Below, piece by piece: positions 7,710-15,974 of a stretch of 24,191 nucleotides of DNA (positions within the stretch are counted from its first letter, which is position 1; each line of letters opens with the position of its first letter). The notes under the pieces are model-generated. The model saw only the letters and a list, made by a program, of their open reading frames with translations. It searched no databases and was not told the origin of the DNA. This stretch comes from an uncultured bacterium (GTDB taxonomy: Bacteria; Verrucomicrobiota; Lentisphaeria; Oligosphaerales; Oligosphaeraceae): the NCBI GenBank assembly GCA_900548225.1, contig URJM01000027.1:1-24191 (forward strand), in the 5' to 3' direction. The translations under genes and the position numbers were made by a program.

Positions 7710-9164
7710 TTAGCACTCCGGGAGAGATGCGGCGGCTGCGGCCTGCCCGTGGCGCTTTTCGCGCTCGGAGGGTTCGTAGAAATGGATGTCCGCCAGTTCG
7801 GGGAACTCCTCGCGGAGGACCTTGCGTGCCATGTCGAGGATGATCTGGCCGCCTTCGCCGGAGACGACGCGCCCCAGCACCTCGAGGTGCTTGATCACCG
7901 GATAGAAGGAGCAGTATTCCGCCACGGTATAGCCAAAGTAGACGCCGATGGTCTCGTAGATCTTGCGTGCGCGTTCATCGCCCTTCGCCATGAGCTCCTG
8001 GACCCTCTTCAGGCGCAGCGGCAGCGCGTCCACGGGAATGTCATCCATTTCGATGCCCGCCAGGGGGATGAGCCTGCCGACGGCCTGCTGCGAGAAGTAG
8101 TTCGCGCCGACTCCGATGTCGTGTGACCATTCGTCCATCGCGGCCTCGGGATTGTAGTCGACCGGGGCGAAGGCGAGTTCGTTCATCCACCCCTTGATTG
8201 TCATCTGGTCGTCCACATATCCGGCGGCAAGACTTGACCCCATCGCGATGCCGAGGACTGCGCCCTCCTGGAGGGCGATGGCGCCCGCAAGCGCCGTGAC
8301 GTCACCGTCGTTCTCGAGGCGCAGGGGGATTCCCCACTGCTTCTGGATTTCCTTGAAGATCGGGGCGGCCTCCGCGTCAAAACGGCTGCGCGGAGTGATT
8401 CCGCGGAAGAGGGAGACGTTGCGCGCGCGGCCGTCGACGAAGACTCCCGCCGAGGAGCCGCCAATGCCGCGGATCTTCGCGCCCGGGTCCACGGAGTGGA
8501 TTGCCTTCTCGGCCTCCTTGAGGACGAAGTTGATGCGGTCGTAGTGGTACTGGATGTCGGTCTGGGGCTTCGGATCCCAGACATACTCCGCCGAAAGCAG
8601 CGGCTCGCCGTCATCTTTGAGGGCAAGCTTTCCGTCCTTGACGACTGCCACCTTCTCGTCGGAGGCGCCCAGGTCGAAGCCGATGCGCCATCCTTCCCAG
8701 TCCAGCTTCACCGCCGCGCCGGCGCCGTTGTTTTCGGCGGGCACGTCATCGGGAGTCGGCGCGTAGACGAAGGTCATCGTCTTCTCGTAGGTGAAGTCGC
8801 CCCAGAACTGTGCGTCAAAGCGGCGGATGCCGGTGTCGCAGTAGCAGCTCTTCAGATAGCTGACCAGGCATTCGGGGGCGTGGATGGTCACCTTCCAGCC
8901 GCCAAACTGCCACAGCAGGAACTTGACAAGGCGCTCAATGTAGAAGAAGTTGCCGGCGGCCGCAGGATGCTTCATGTCGTAGACGACTGTGTCGAAGCGG
9001 GAGACGCGGCCGCGGTCGCGCTCGACTGCGATCAGGCACGGAACCCCGCATCCAGACGCATTCACGGCCTCGACAAACACGCGGTTCGCCAGCACGGGCG
9101 GGCGGAAGCCTGGATCCAGAACGGGGACGGTCTTCGGAGCAACTAGAGGAAATTCGTGGTTCAT
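7710..9164 (-). CDS. ROK-family protein with a novel N-terminal extension
   Basis: 484 residues. The C-terminal two thirds is an actin-like ROK fold: GFDLGASDEKVAVVKDG (about 162-178) is the phosphate-1 loop, GIGGSSAGVFVDGRARN (233-249) is the connecting motif and LENDGDVTALAGA (283-295) carries the candidate catalytic Asp286. ROK proteins are sugar kinases or sugar-responsive repressors; there is no helix-turn-helix here, so a kinase is more likely. Unlike most ROK kinases I see no CxCGxxGC zinc motif. Residues 1-155 match nothing I recognise, contain several Cys (39, 43, 99, 107, 109) and have no membrane helix. It sits beside an N-acetylhexosamine 1-kinase-like gene and a nucleotidyltransferase, pointing to sugar phosphorylation, substrate unknown. 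No Shine-Dalgarno is visible before the ATG at 9164. Confidence 0.82.
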   Translation of the reverse strand: MNHEFPLVAPKTVPVLDPGFRPPVLANRVFVEAVNASGCGVPCLIAVERDRGRVSRFDTVVYDMKHPAAAGNFFYIERLVKFLLWQFGGWKVTIHAPECLVSYLKSCYCDTGIRRFDAQFWGDFTYEKTMTFVYAPTPDDVPAENNGAGAAVKLDWEGWRIGFDLGASDEKVAVVKDGKLALKDDGEPLLSAEYVWDPKPQTDIQYHYDRINFVLKEAEKAIHSVDPGAKIRGIGGSSAGVFVDGRARNVSLFRGITPRSRFDAEAAPIFKEIQKQWGIPLRLENDGDVTALAGAIALQEGAVLGIAMGSSLAAGYVDDQMTIKGWMNELAFAPVDYNPEAAMDEWSHDIGVGANYFSQQAVGRLIPLAGIEMDDIPVDALPLRLKRVQELMAKGDERARKIYETIGVYFGYTVAEYCSFYPVIKHLEVLGRVVSGEGGQIILDMARKVLREEFPELADIHFYEPSEREKRHGQAAAAASLPEC

Positions 9165-9221
9165 TTGTCTAGATGGTTGTGGGGTGAGGTGTCTGTGGGA
9201 TTGGAAATTGCGCGGCGCCGC

Positions 9222-10295
9222 CTAGGGATGCGGAAAACACGTCTCCATCTGGCGGACGAGCTCGAACTGCGTGCGGCAGCGGTCGAGGTTGTGCCCGTCA
9301 CGGTGGATCTTGAAGTAGACATCCCCTTCCAGGAAGTCGGTGAGGAAACGGAGTCCGCACTCGAATGTAAGGAGGATTCCCGAGAACGGGAGGAGGCGTT
9401 TTTCCTCGTCGGTCAGGAAGCCGCCCGCAGTCGAAAGATATCCATTTACGAGGGCGTCGTAGAGGTCGAGGTCGAACTTGACCTTCGAGAGGTCCCTTTC
9501 GTCCTCGGCGGCGGTAGCCGTGGTGGTCCTGATTTCGTCGCCGAAGTCGTATAGGACGCTTCCAGGCATGCATGTGTCCAGGTCGATTACACAGACGCCG
9601 ACGCCCGACTTGTCATCGAGCATGACGTTGTTGATCTTGGTGTCGTTGTGCGTGACTCTGGAGGGAAGCCTGCCGTCCGCCAGCCTGTCCACCACCACGG
9701 AACACTCCTTTTCGTGTGCCAGGGCGAAGTCGATTTCAGCCTTGCATAGCGCGGCGCGGCCAAGCTTGTCCTCCTTCAGCACCTTCAGGAACTTCTGGAA
9801 GCGCTTCGGGGTGTGGTGGAAGTCCACGATAGACTCGAAGAGGGGGCCTCCCGGCAGGTCGGCCAGCGCGCACTGGAATGCGCCGAATGCCCGCGCCGCC
9901 TGGTATGCCTGCTCAGGGGAGGAGACTGCGTCGACGGTGCTTGCGCCCTCGATGAAGAGGTAGACGCGGTAGCAGGAGCCGTCCTCGTCGCGCCAGAATG
10001 GTTCGCCGTTGTCGGCATTTACAAGCGTCAGGCTCGCACGGGAATCCCCGGGATTCTTCGATGCAATATGCCTGGTGACACGCTGGATGTTCTCCATCAG
10101 CTTCGGCACATTCGGGAAGACATTCTGGTTGATTCCCTGGAGAATGTAGTGGACAGGGAGGCCGCTCTGGTCGACCGTCAGCCGATAGGTGTTGTTGATG
10201 TGCCCGGAACCCCAGGGCTCCACTTCGACTAGGACGCCACGCAAATCAAAGTGCGACGCAACATGACTCAGCTTCTCAAGAAGTTCTACCGACAT
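9222..10295 (-). CDS. N-acetylhexosamine 1-kinase-like phosphotransferase (APH fold)
   Basis: 357 residues from the ATG at 10295; a longer GTG start at 10343 adds 16 residues and looks less natural. The protein has the aminoglycoside-phosphotransferase/choline-kinase fold. VTHNDTKINNVMLDD holds the catalytic Asp218, and VCVIDLDTCMPGSVLYDFGDE holds the metal-binding Asp238. The HNDTKxNN and IDLDTxMPG forms are those of NahK, the GlcNAc/GalNAc 1-kinase of bifidobacteria, also annotated in older literature as MdsC of mucin-degrading bacteria. The expected reaction is ATP-dependent phosphorylation of the anomeric hydroxyl of an N-acetylhexosamine in the cytoplasm. The nucleotidyltransferase 63 bp upstream could convert the sugar-1-phosphate to a nucleotide sugar. 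A different sugar 1-kinase activity is possible. AAAGGACGG lies upstream as a weakly spaced ribosome site. Confidence 0.85.
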   Translation of the reverse strand: MSVELLEKLSHVASHFDLRGVLVEVEPWGSGHINNTYRLTVDQSGLPVHYILQGINQNVFPNVPKLMENIQRVTRHIASKNPGDSRASLTLVNADNGEPFWRDEDGSCYRVYLFIEGASTVDAVSSPEQAYQAARAFGAFQCALADLPGGPLFESIVDFHHTPKRFQKFLKVLKEDKLGRAALCKAEIDFALAHEKECSVVVDRLADGRLPSRVTHNDTKINNVMLDDKSGVGVCVIDLDTCMPGSVLYDFGDEIRTTTATAAEDERDLSKVKFDLDLYDALVNGYLSTAGGFLTDEEKRLLPFSGILLTFECGLRFLTDFLEGDVYFKIHRDGHNLDRCRTQFELVRQMETCFPHP

Positions 10296-10358
10296 TGGAT
10301 TATTCCCGTCCTTTGTGAAATCTAACGACAAAAACCTGGGCACGCGCCCAAGACAACT

Positions 10359-11264
10359 CTAGCGCCAGAGCCTCTCAGGATAGACTCCCTGCGCTGTAAG
10401 GCTCTTCACCTGGTCCAAGACAATCTGGCGATCCTCGGAGTAGGTCATGCCAAACCACTTCTCAGGACTGGTGCGGACAAGGGATTTCCAGCCACGCTCC
10501 TTGATGAGGGTGTTGACAACCGTGGGAATGAAGAATTCCTTCTTCGGCTCCTGGATGTTGGCCGCAAGGAACTCCTTCAACTGGGCATCCAGCTCGGGGA
10601 AAAGGGAGGCGGGGAAGCCCCAAAGGTTCATCGAGGTGGGCTCGTCGCCCGTCAGCTCAGTCCAACTCCCGTCATCGTTCAGGTAACGGGCACGCCCGCC
10701 AGGCAACGCCTCAATTGTCGTACGCTCGACCACGTCCGTCAAAAGACCATTCTCCACGGCACAAATGCCACGGGAAACGCTGCCGTTCTCGGAAAGGGTG
10801 TTGTTGAGACGGAAGGCGACTATCCCACAGGTGGTGTCGTTGAAGTCGGGAGACGCCAGAAGCGACGCCATCTCGGCAAATGACTCCTTCCCGTAGAAGT
10901 CGTCGGCATTCACCATTGCAAAGGACTCGTGGATCGCCTCGCGGGCACACCAGATGGCATGCCCAGTGCCCCAGGGCTTCTTCCTGGTCGCAGGAGTCTT
11001 GAAGCCCTCGGGAAGCTTGTCAAGGCTCTGGACAACATACTCGACCTCAAGCTTGCCGTCAAGGTTGCTGCCAAAGTGCTCGCGCAATGGCTCCTCCAAC
11101 TCCTCCCTGATGATGAAGACAACTTTGCTGAAGCCAGCACGCCATGCATCATAGACGGAGTAGTCGAGAATGAACTCGCCATCAGGACCAATGGGATCCA
11201 TCTGCTTGATGCCACCATAACGGCTGCCCATGCCAGCAGCCAAAACAAGAAGTGTTGTAGACAT
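10359..11264 (-). CDS. Sugar-1-phosphate nucleotidyltransferase
   Basis: 301 residues from the ATG at 11264. VLAAGMGSRYGGIKQ (about 7-21) is the nucleotide-binding signature of NTP-transferase enzymes, and AMVNADDFYG supplies the metal-binding Asp pair. These enzymes join a sugar 1-phosphate to UTP, GTP or other NTPs. The base and sugar cannot be told from the sequence. The gene directly downstream codes for an N-acetylhexosamine 1-kinase-like protein, so UDP-GlcNAc or UDP-GalNAc formation is the simplest guess. The frame is open upstream through the repeat region to 11402, but those 46 residues are translated repeat and low-complexity DNA (runs of Leu and Ser) and are not credible. There is no Shine-Dalgarno at this start. 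Confidence 0.87.
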   Translation of the reverse strand: MSTTLLVLAAGMGSRYGGIKQMDPIGPDGEFILDYSVYDAWRAGFSKVVFIIREELEEPLREHFGSNLDGKLEVEYVVQSLDKLPEGFKTPATRKKPWGTGHAIWCAREAIHESFAMVNADDFYGKESFAEMASLLASPDFNDTTCGIVAFRLNNTLSENGSVSRGICAVENGLLTDVVERTTIEALPGGRARYLNDDGSWTELTGDEPTSMNLWGFPASLFPELDAQLKEFLAANIQEPKKEFFIPTVVNTLIKERGWKSLVRTSPEKWFGMTYSEDRQIVLDQVKSLTAQGVYPERLWR

Positions 11265-11301
11265 AGGAAAAGTAGAGAGGAGGGAGGAGAGAGGAGAAAG
11301 T

Positions 11302-11326
11302 AGTGCGTGGACACTATGCAGTGGGC
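11302..11326 (+). repeat. B-type repeat unit 1
   Basis: A 25-bp sequence beginning AGTGCGTGG and ending GCAGTGGGC. It is identical to the unit at 11554-11578, and the two flank the pair of A-type units, giving a B-A-A-B order. Confidence 0.85.
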
Positions 11327-11367
11327 GTCCGTTGATAGTAGGGAGGAGAGAGGAGGGAGAAGAAAGG

Positions 11368-11423
11368 AGTGCGTGGCTGGCGCGCTTGAGCGCGCCTCGC
11401 ACGGCGGTTCAGCCGTGCGATAT
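11368..11423 (+). repeat. A-type repeat unit 1
   Basis: Begins AGTGCGTGG. It carries a perfect 8-bp palindromic stem (GGCGCGCT/AGCGCGCC, 11379-11396), then a perfect 9-bp stem with a GGTTCA loop (about 11398-11421). The two adjacent GC-rich hairpins would fold in either DNA or RNA. Confidence 0.85.
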
Positions 11424-11461
11424 GTGAGGATAAAGAAGAGTGAGAGGAGGGAGAAAAAAGT

Positions 11462-11516
11462 AGTGCGTGGTTGGCGCGCTTGAGCGCGCCTCGCACGGCG
11501 GTTCAGCCGCGCGATA
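11462..11516 (+). repeat. A-type repeat unit 2
   Basis: Nearly the same as unit 1. It differs at one base in the link (TTGG for CTGG) and one base in the second stem (GCCGCGCGA for GCCGTGCGA), which creates one mismatch in that stem. The first hairpin is unchanged. Confidence 0.85.
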
Positions 11517-11553
11517 CGAAAGGAGGGATAGTAGAGGGTAGAAAGTAGAAAGT

Positions 11554-11578
11554 AGTGCGTGGACACTATGCAGTGGGC
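11554..11578 (+). repeat. B-type repeat unit 2
   Basis: Exact copy of the 25-bp unit at 11302-11326, 252 bp away and in the same orientation. Confidence 0.85.
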
Positions 11579-11625
11579 TAAAGTTGGTAGTAGAGAGGAG
11601 AAGGAGGGAGCCACACACAGGCAAC

Positions 11626-11676
11626 GCACGGCAATTCGGCCGTGCCAGGCGCGCCCAAGCGCGCCAGCCACGCACT
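11626..11676 (-). repeat. A-type repeat unit 3, inverted and diverged
   Basis: Read on the minus strand it starts AGTGCGTGGCTGGCGCGC like units 1 and 2. Its second hairpin has diverged in sequence (GGCACGGCC-GAATT-GCCGTGC) but kept pairing, which suggests selection on the fold. Flanking purine (11586-11610) and pyrimidine (11677-11706) tracts are roughly complementary and would extend the structure into a larger cruciform. Confidence 0.75.
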
Positions 11677-11702
11677 CCTCCCTTCTCCCTTCTCCCTACT
11701 CT

Positions 11703-14700
11703 CTACCTTCCATACTCCTGTATTGAGAGAACCCCGTCGGCGCCGTTGAGCTTGGCGTGGATGCCATTAGCGCAAGCTAATGCGGCTGCGACAGTTGTGA
11801 AGTAAGGAACCCCGTATTTGATTGCATTCTTGCGAATGTAGGAGTCGTCAATCTTCGACTCCTTTCCGATTGGGGTGTTGATGACAAGCTGGATGTGTCC
11901 GTTCTTGAGTTCATCGAGGATGTTTGGACGCCCCTCGTTGATTTTGAAGACGGCCTTCGCGGGGATTCCCGCCGCCTCGAGGCTCTTGAGAGTGCCTTCG
12001 GTTGCAAGGAGCTGCAATCCGTCGGCTACGAACTGCCGCGCGGCAGGCAGGATTGCCTGATGGTCCCTTGGGGCGACCGTGATGAGGACAGTCCCCCTGG
12101 TTGGCAGAGGCGGCTTCGCAGCCTCCTCGGCCTTGAAGAATGCCAGCCCCAGGTCCTTTGAAATCCCCAGGACTTCGCCCGTGGACCTCATTTCGGGCCC
12201 GAGGACCGGGTCGACCTCCGGGAGCATCGGGAATGGGAAGACAGCCTCCTTGACCCCGAAGTGGGGGATCTTGCGCTCCTTCAGATTCAGTTCGGAGAGC
12301 TTCTTGCCCATCATCACGTCGGTGGCCAGGCGCGCCATTGAGATTCCACAGACCTTTGAAACCAGGGGGACCGTACGGGATGCACGCGGATTCGCCTCGA
12401 TGACATAGACCTTGCCCTGGCAGATTGCAAACTGGACATTCATCAGGCCGACGACACCCATCTCAATGGCAATCCGACGGGTGATGTCCTTGATTTGCGA
12501 CTCCACCTTGTCCCCCATGGTGGGAGGCGGAATCACGCACGCGGAGTCGCCAGAATGGATGCCGGCCAGCTCAATGTGCTCCATCACGCTGGGGACAAAT
12601 GCGTCGGTCCCATCGCTGATTGCGTCGGCCTCAGCCTCAAGCGCATCCCCCAGGAAGCGGTCGATCAAAATCGGACGGTCAGGGGAGACCTCCTCCTCCG
12701 CCTTGAGGACATACTCCCGGAGCATCTCCTCGTCGTGGACAACCTCCATTCCACGGCCGCCCAGCACAAACGACGGGCGAACCATCACCGGGAACCCAAT
12801 CCTGGTTGCAATCGACATCGCCTCGTCAAGGTTTGACGCCATGCCGGATTCGGGCATGGGAATCCCCATCTTGTCCATCATCTTCCGGAAGAGGTCGCGG
12901 TCCTCAGCCATGTCGATGGTGGCAGGTGGCGTCCCGAGAATGTGCACTCCGTTCTTCTGGAGGCTGTCGGCAAGATTCAGCGGGGTCTGGCCGCCGAATT
13001 GGACGATTGCCCCGAGGGGCTTCTCCTTGCGGTAGATTGCCAAGACGTCCTCCAGGGTGAGGGGCTCGAAGTACAGCTTGTCGCTGGTGTCGTAGTCCGT
13101 GGAGACCGTCTCCGGATTGCAGTTCACCATGATGGTCTCGTAGCCAAGGGCGCGAAGCTCCTTCGCCGCGTGGACGCAGCAGTAGTCGAACTCAATGCCC
13201 TGCCCGATCCGGATGGGACCGCCGCCAAGCACCATCACCTTCCTGGGATTCGGGGATGCCACGGACTTGTCCTCGGGAAGGTTGTAGCTGCTGAACCAGT
13301 AGCACGCGTCATCGACGCCTGAAACAGGGACCGCCTCCCAGCCCTCGGTCACCCCAAGAGCCTCCCGACGGAGGCGGACGGAGTCCTCGTCGACTCCAAG
13401 AAGCTGCGAGAGATACTTGTCGCTGAAGCCGTCCTTCTTGGCCTGGACGAGCAGCTCGTCCGAAATCCCCGCCTCCTTGCTTGCGATGACAGCCAGCTCC
13501 TCGTCAACCAGCGCCTTCATCTCCTCCAGGAAATACCGTTTGATGAAGGTAAGGCTCTGGAGCTGTTCGATGGTCGCGCCCTTCTTCAGCGCCTCGTACA
13601 TTGCGAACTGGCGGTAGCTTGTCGGCTCCCTCAGCATCACGAGCAGCTCGTCAAGGGTCTTTTCGTGGAGATTCTTGTAGAATCCCAGCCCCGAGGTGGA
13701 ACCCTCCAGAGAACGAATCGCCTTCTGGAAGGCCTCGCGGTAGGTCTTGCCAATGCTCATGACTTCGCCCACGGCCCTCATCTGGGTGCCAAGCTTGTCC
13801 TGGACGCCGCGGAACTTCTCAAATGCCCACCTGGCAAACTTCACCACCACGTAGTCGCCACTCGGGGTGTACTTGTCCAGGGATCCGTCACGCCAGTATG
13901 GCAGTTCGTCAAGGGTGACGCCTGCCGCCAGCAGCGCCGACACATACGCAATCGGGAACCCCGTCGCCTTCGAGGCCAGCGCACTGGAACGGCTGGTCCT
14001 GGGATTGATCTCGATGATGACAATCCGCCCGTCACGCGGATTCCGCGCAAACTGGACATTCGTGCCGCCAATGACGCCAATCCCCTCGACGACGCGGTAG
14101 GCAATCTCCTGCATCTTCTTCTGGACATCCTGGGAGATGGTCAGCATTGGGGCCGTGCAGAAGGAGTCGCCCGTATGCACTCCGACGGGGTCGACATTCT
14201 CGATGAAGCAGACGGTGATCATCCGCCCCTTGGAGTCACGCACAATCTCGAGCTCCAGCTCCTCCCACCCCAGCAGCGACTCCTCGATGAGGCATTCGTG
14301 GACAATCGACGCCTGGAGGCCGCGGTTCACAATGGTCTGGAGTTCCTCGGTGTTGTAGCAGAAGCCGCCGCCAGTGCCGCCCATCGTATACGCAGGGCGC
14401 ACGACCACGGGGAAGCCTATCTCCTTCGCGGCCTGCATCGCCTCGTCAACGGTGTGGATGATTCGGCTGGGAGCCATCTGGACGCCCAGGGAGTTCATGG
14501 TCTCCTTGAAGGCCTCGCGGTCTTCGCCGCGCTTGATTGCGTCAATCTGGACGCCAATCACCTTTACGCCATAGCGGGCCAGCACGCCCCGTTCCGCCAA
14601 TTCGCTGGAGAGGTTCAGCGCGCTCTGGCCGCCGAGATTGGGCAGGAGCGCATCGGGGCGTTCCTTTGCGATAATCTCCTCCATCCGCTCCGCATTCAGG

Positions 14701-14903
14701 GGCTCGATGTAGGTGTGGTCGGCGGTGCTCGGATCGGTCATAATCGTCGCAGGATTGGAGTTCACCAGGACGATTTCGTATCCGAGGCTCCTCAGTGCCT
14801 TGCAGGCCTGGGTGCCTGAATAATCGAACTCGCAAGCCTGTCCAATGATGATTGGACCACTCCCGATTATCATGACCTTCTTGATGTCTGCGCGCTTCGG
14901 CAT
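11703..14903 (-). CDS. carB: Carbamoyl-phosphate synthase large chain
   Basis: 1066 residues, normal for the family. It makes carbamoyl phosphate from bicarbonate, ammonia (delivered by the CarA subunit) and two ATP, for pyrimidine and arginine synthesis. The duplicated architecture is plain: the first half begins KKVMIIGSGPIIIGQACEFDYSG and the second begins KVMVLGGGPIRIGQGIEFDYC, each followed by an ATP-grasp domain (RPAYTMGGTGGGF and RPSFVLGGRGMEV). An oligomerisation domain lies between them, and an MGS-like allosteric domain occupies roughly the last 130 residues. The ATG at 14903 is preceded by GAGGAGGAG, a strong ribosome site; the frame extends to 15029 but that part is not conserved in character. 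carA is not in this window. A TATATT on the minus strand at 14973-14978 is a possible -10 element. Confidence 0.98.
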   Translation of the reverse strand: MPKRADIKKVMIIGSGPIIIGQACEFDYSGTQACKALRSLGYEIVLVNSNPATIMTDPSTADHTYIEPLNAERMEEIIAKERPDALLPNLGGQSALNLSSELAERGVLARYGVKVIGVQIDAIKRGEDREAFKETMNSLGVQMAPSRIIHTVDEAMQAAKEIGFPVVVRPAYTMGGTGGGFCYNTEELQTIVNRGLQASIVHECLIEESLLGWEELELEIVRDSKGRMITVCFIENVDPVGVHTGDSFCTAPMLTISQDVQKKMQEIAYRVVEGIGVIGGTNVQFARNPRDGRIVIIEINPRTSRSSALASKATGFPIAYVSALLAAGVTLDELPYWRDGSLDKYTPSGDYVVVKFARWAFEKFRGVQDKLGTQMRAVGEVMSIGKTYREAFQKAIRSLEGSTSGLGFYKNLHEKTLDELLVMLREPTSYRQFAMYEALKKGATIEQLQSLTFIKRYFLEEMKALVDEELAVIASKEAGISDELLVQAKKDGFSDKYLSQLLGVDEDSVRLRREALGVTEGWEAVPVSGVDDACYWFSSYNLPEDKSVASPNPRKVMVLGGGPIRIGQGIEFDYCCVHAAKELRALGYETIMVNCNPETVSTDYDTSDKLYFEPLTLEDVLAIYRKEKPLGAIVQFGGQTPLNLADSLQKNGVHILGTPPATIDMAEDRDLFRKMMDKMGIPMPESGMASNLDEAMSIATRIGFPVMVRPSFVLGGRGMEVVHDEEMLREYVLKAEEEVSPDRPILIDRFLGDALEAEADAISDGTDAFVPSVMEHIELAGIHSGDSACVIPPPTMGDKVESQIKDITRRIAIEMGVVGLMNVQFAICQGKVYVIEANPRASRTVPLVSKVCGISMARLATDVMMGKKLSELNLKERKIPHFGVKEAVFPFPMLPEVDPVLGPEMRSTGEVLGISKDLGLAFFKAEEAAKPPLPTRGTVLITVAPRDHQAILPAARQFVADGLQLLATEGTLKSLEAAGIPAKAVFKINEGRPNILDELKNGHIQLVINTPIGKESKIDDSYIRKNAIKYGVPYFTTVAAALACANGIHAKLNGADGVLSIQEYGR

Positions 14904-15062
14904 TGGCTCCTCCTCAGGAGATATTCGTTGAATGGCTTGCGTAAAAAGACCCTGCTCGGGCAAAATCCGCTTAATATAGTTCCTGGCAGGGGGCTCGGGC
15001 CGACTTCCGAAGCCCATGCAGGACACCATTGCCGGGCTGTTCCGCCCCGCCCCGCGAGCCGC

Positions 15063-15974
15063 TCAGGGCGTGATTTTCAGCAGCCGAAGCGGATTGTCGC
15101 GGCCGACTTTGAGCAGCTCCTCGTCAGTCAGGACATTGAGGGATTTGAGAAAATCCATGCAGTCCCTCATGGTCCGTGCGGCGGCGACCAGGCAATTCTT
15201 CTCGGGATTCCAGAGTTTGCCCTCGGGGGTGAGGACGGCGTTGTTGCCCCACAGCCGGTAGTTTCCCGGAGGCAGCCCGCAGAGGGAACAGGCGTCGCTG
15301 GTGACAATTGTCCTGTCGGCGCCCTTCACCCTCAATATGATCTTGACCAGGTCCGCCGGCAGGTGGTGTCCGTCCGTGATGATCATCGCGGTCATCCTGT
15401 CTTCGGCGAGTCCCGCCAGGAGCGGGTTGTCATGCCGTTCAAGGAGATTCGGGCATGCGTTTCCCAGGTGCGTGAGGAGTGCGCATCCCGCGTCTGCGGC
15501 GCGGTGCATGTCCGCGTAGTGTGCGAGATGATGTCCTGCGCTGGGGACGATTCCCAGGGCAATCGCCTCGGCGATTGCCTCCGGCGCGCCCGGCGCGTCA
15601 GCCGAAAGCGTGAGGACCCGTATGAACCCCTCGGAGATTTCGTCATAGAGACGCACGTTTTCGGCGCTGCATTCCTTCAGCAAGGTTGGTTCGTGGGAGC
15701 CCACGGAGGTAATCATGGGTCCCTCCAGGTGGATTCCGGGAATGTGCATTCCAAGGCCGTGGCGTTCCACCGCACGCTTGATCAGGGGGAGGTTGCGGCG
15801 GTAGAGAGCCTCGGACGAGGTGACGACCGTGGGCAGAAACACCTCCGTGCCGGCATCCGCCAGCTCCTCCACTACCTTGACGACGCCATCTTCAGTAAGC
15901 TCGGGGGACGAGAAGTCCACGCCGTTGTGGCCATTCACCTGCAAATCAACCCAGCCAATCGTATTCCAGTCCAT
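15063..15974 (-). CDS. nagA: Short NagA-like N-acetylglucosamine-6-phosphate deacetylase
   Basis: 303 residues from the ATG at 15974; an ATG at 16016 would add 14. The amidohydrolase barrel has the NagA motifs in order: GWVDLQVNGHNG (7-18), GIHLEGP with metal ligand Glu84, PSAGHH with His148, LTHLGNACP with His169 and IVTSDACSLCG with catalytic Asp227. NagA removes the acetyl group from GlcNAc-6-phosphate to give glucosamine-6-phosphate and acetate, in the cytoplasm. Typical NagA is about 380 residues with an N-terminal beta-sandwich before the barrel; here that segment is absent and the protein starts at the first barrel strand. It may act on a related substrate. No Shine-Dalgarno is seen. 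It is divergent from the XRE-cupin gene and upstream of carB by 159 bp. Confidence 0.85.
   Translation of the reverse strand: MDWNTIGWVDLQVNGHNGVDFSSPELTEDGVVKVVEELADAGTEVFLPTVVTSSEALYRRNLPLIKRAVERHGLGMHIPGIHLEGPMITSVGSHEPTLLKECSAENVRLYDEISEGFIRVLTLSADAPGAPEAIAEAIALGIVPSAGHHLAHYADMHRAADAGCALLTHLGNACPNLLERHDNPLLAGLAEDRMTAMIITDGHHLPADLVKIILRVKGADRTIVTSDACSLCGLPPGNYRLWGNNAVLTPEGKLWNPEKNCLVAAARTMRDCMDFLKSLNVLTDEELLKVGRDNPLRLLKITP

Larger units (their letters stand above)
11265..11702. repeat. Intergenic repeat cluster (two unit types in polypurine spacers)
   Basis: This 438-bp gap between carB and the nucleotidyltransferase is built from repeats. Four units on the plus strand begin with the same AGTGCGTGG: a short type B at 11302-11326 and 11554-11578 (identical, 25 bp), and a longer type A at 11368-11423 and 11462-11516. 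A third A-type unit lies inverted at 11626-11676. Type A contains two hairpins: GGCGCGCT-TG-AGCGCGCC and TCGCACGGC-GGTTCA-GCCGTGCGA. The spacers are AG-rich tracts (for example GGAGGGAGGAGAGAGGAG). Long open frames run through the cluster but code only for repeat-derived low-complexity peptide. The structure suggests a dispersed intergenic repeat family, perhaps REP- or MITE-like. Confidence 0.9.

Noticed and set aside
10910..11671. Long minus-strand open frame (253 codons) through the repeat cluster
   Set aside because: It codes for repeated low-complexity peptide rich in Leu, Ser and Arg, derived from the AG-rich tracts and hairpin units, and overlaps the nucleotidyltransferase in another frame.
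11265..11702. CRISPR array
   Set aside because: Units are unevenly spaced (66, 94 and 92 bp), of two types, hairpin-bearing and separated by polypurine tracts rather than unique spacers; no cas gene is near.
13665..14819. 384-codon plus-strand frame inside carB
   Set aside because: Antisense shadow of carB; no recognisable domain.
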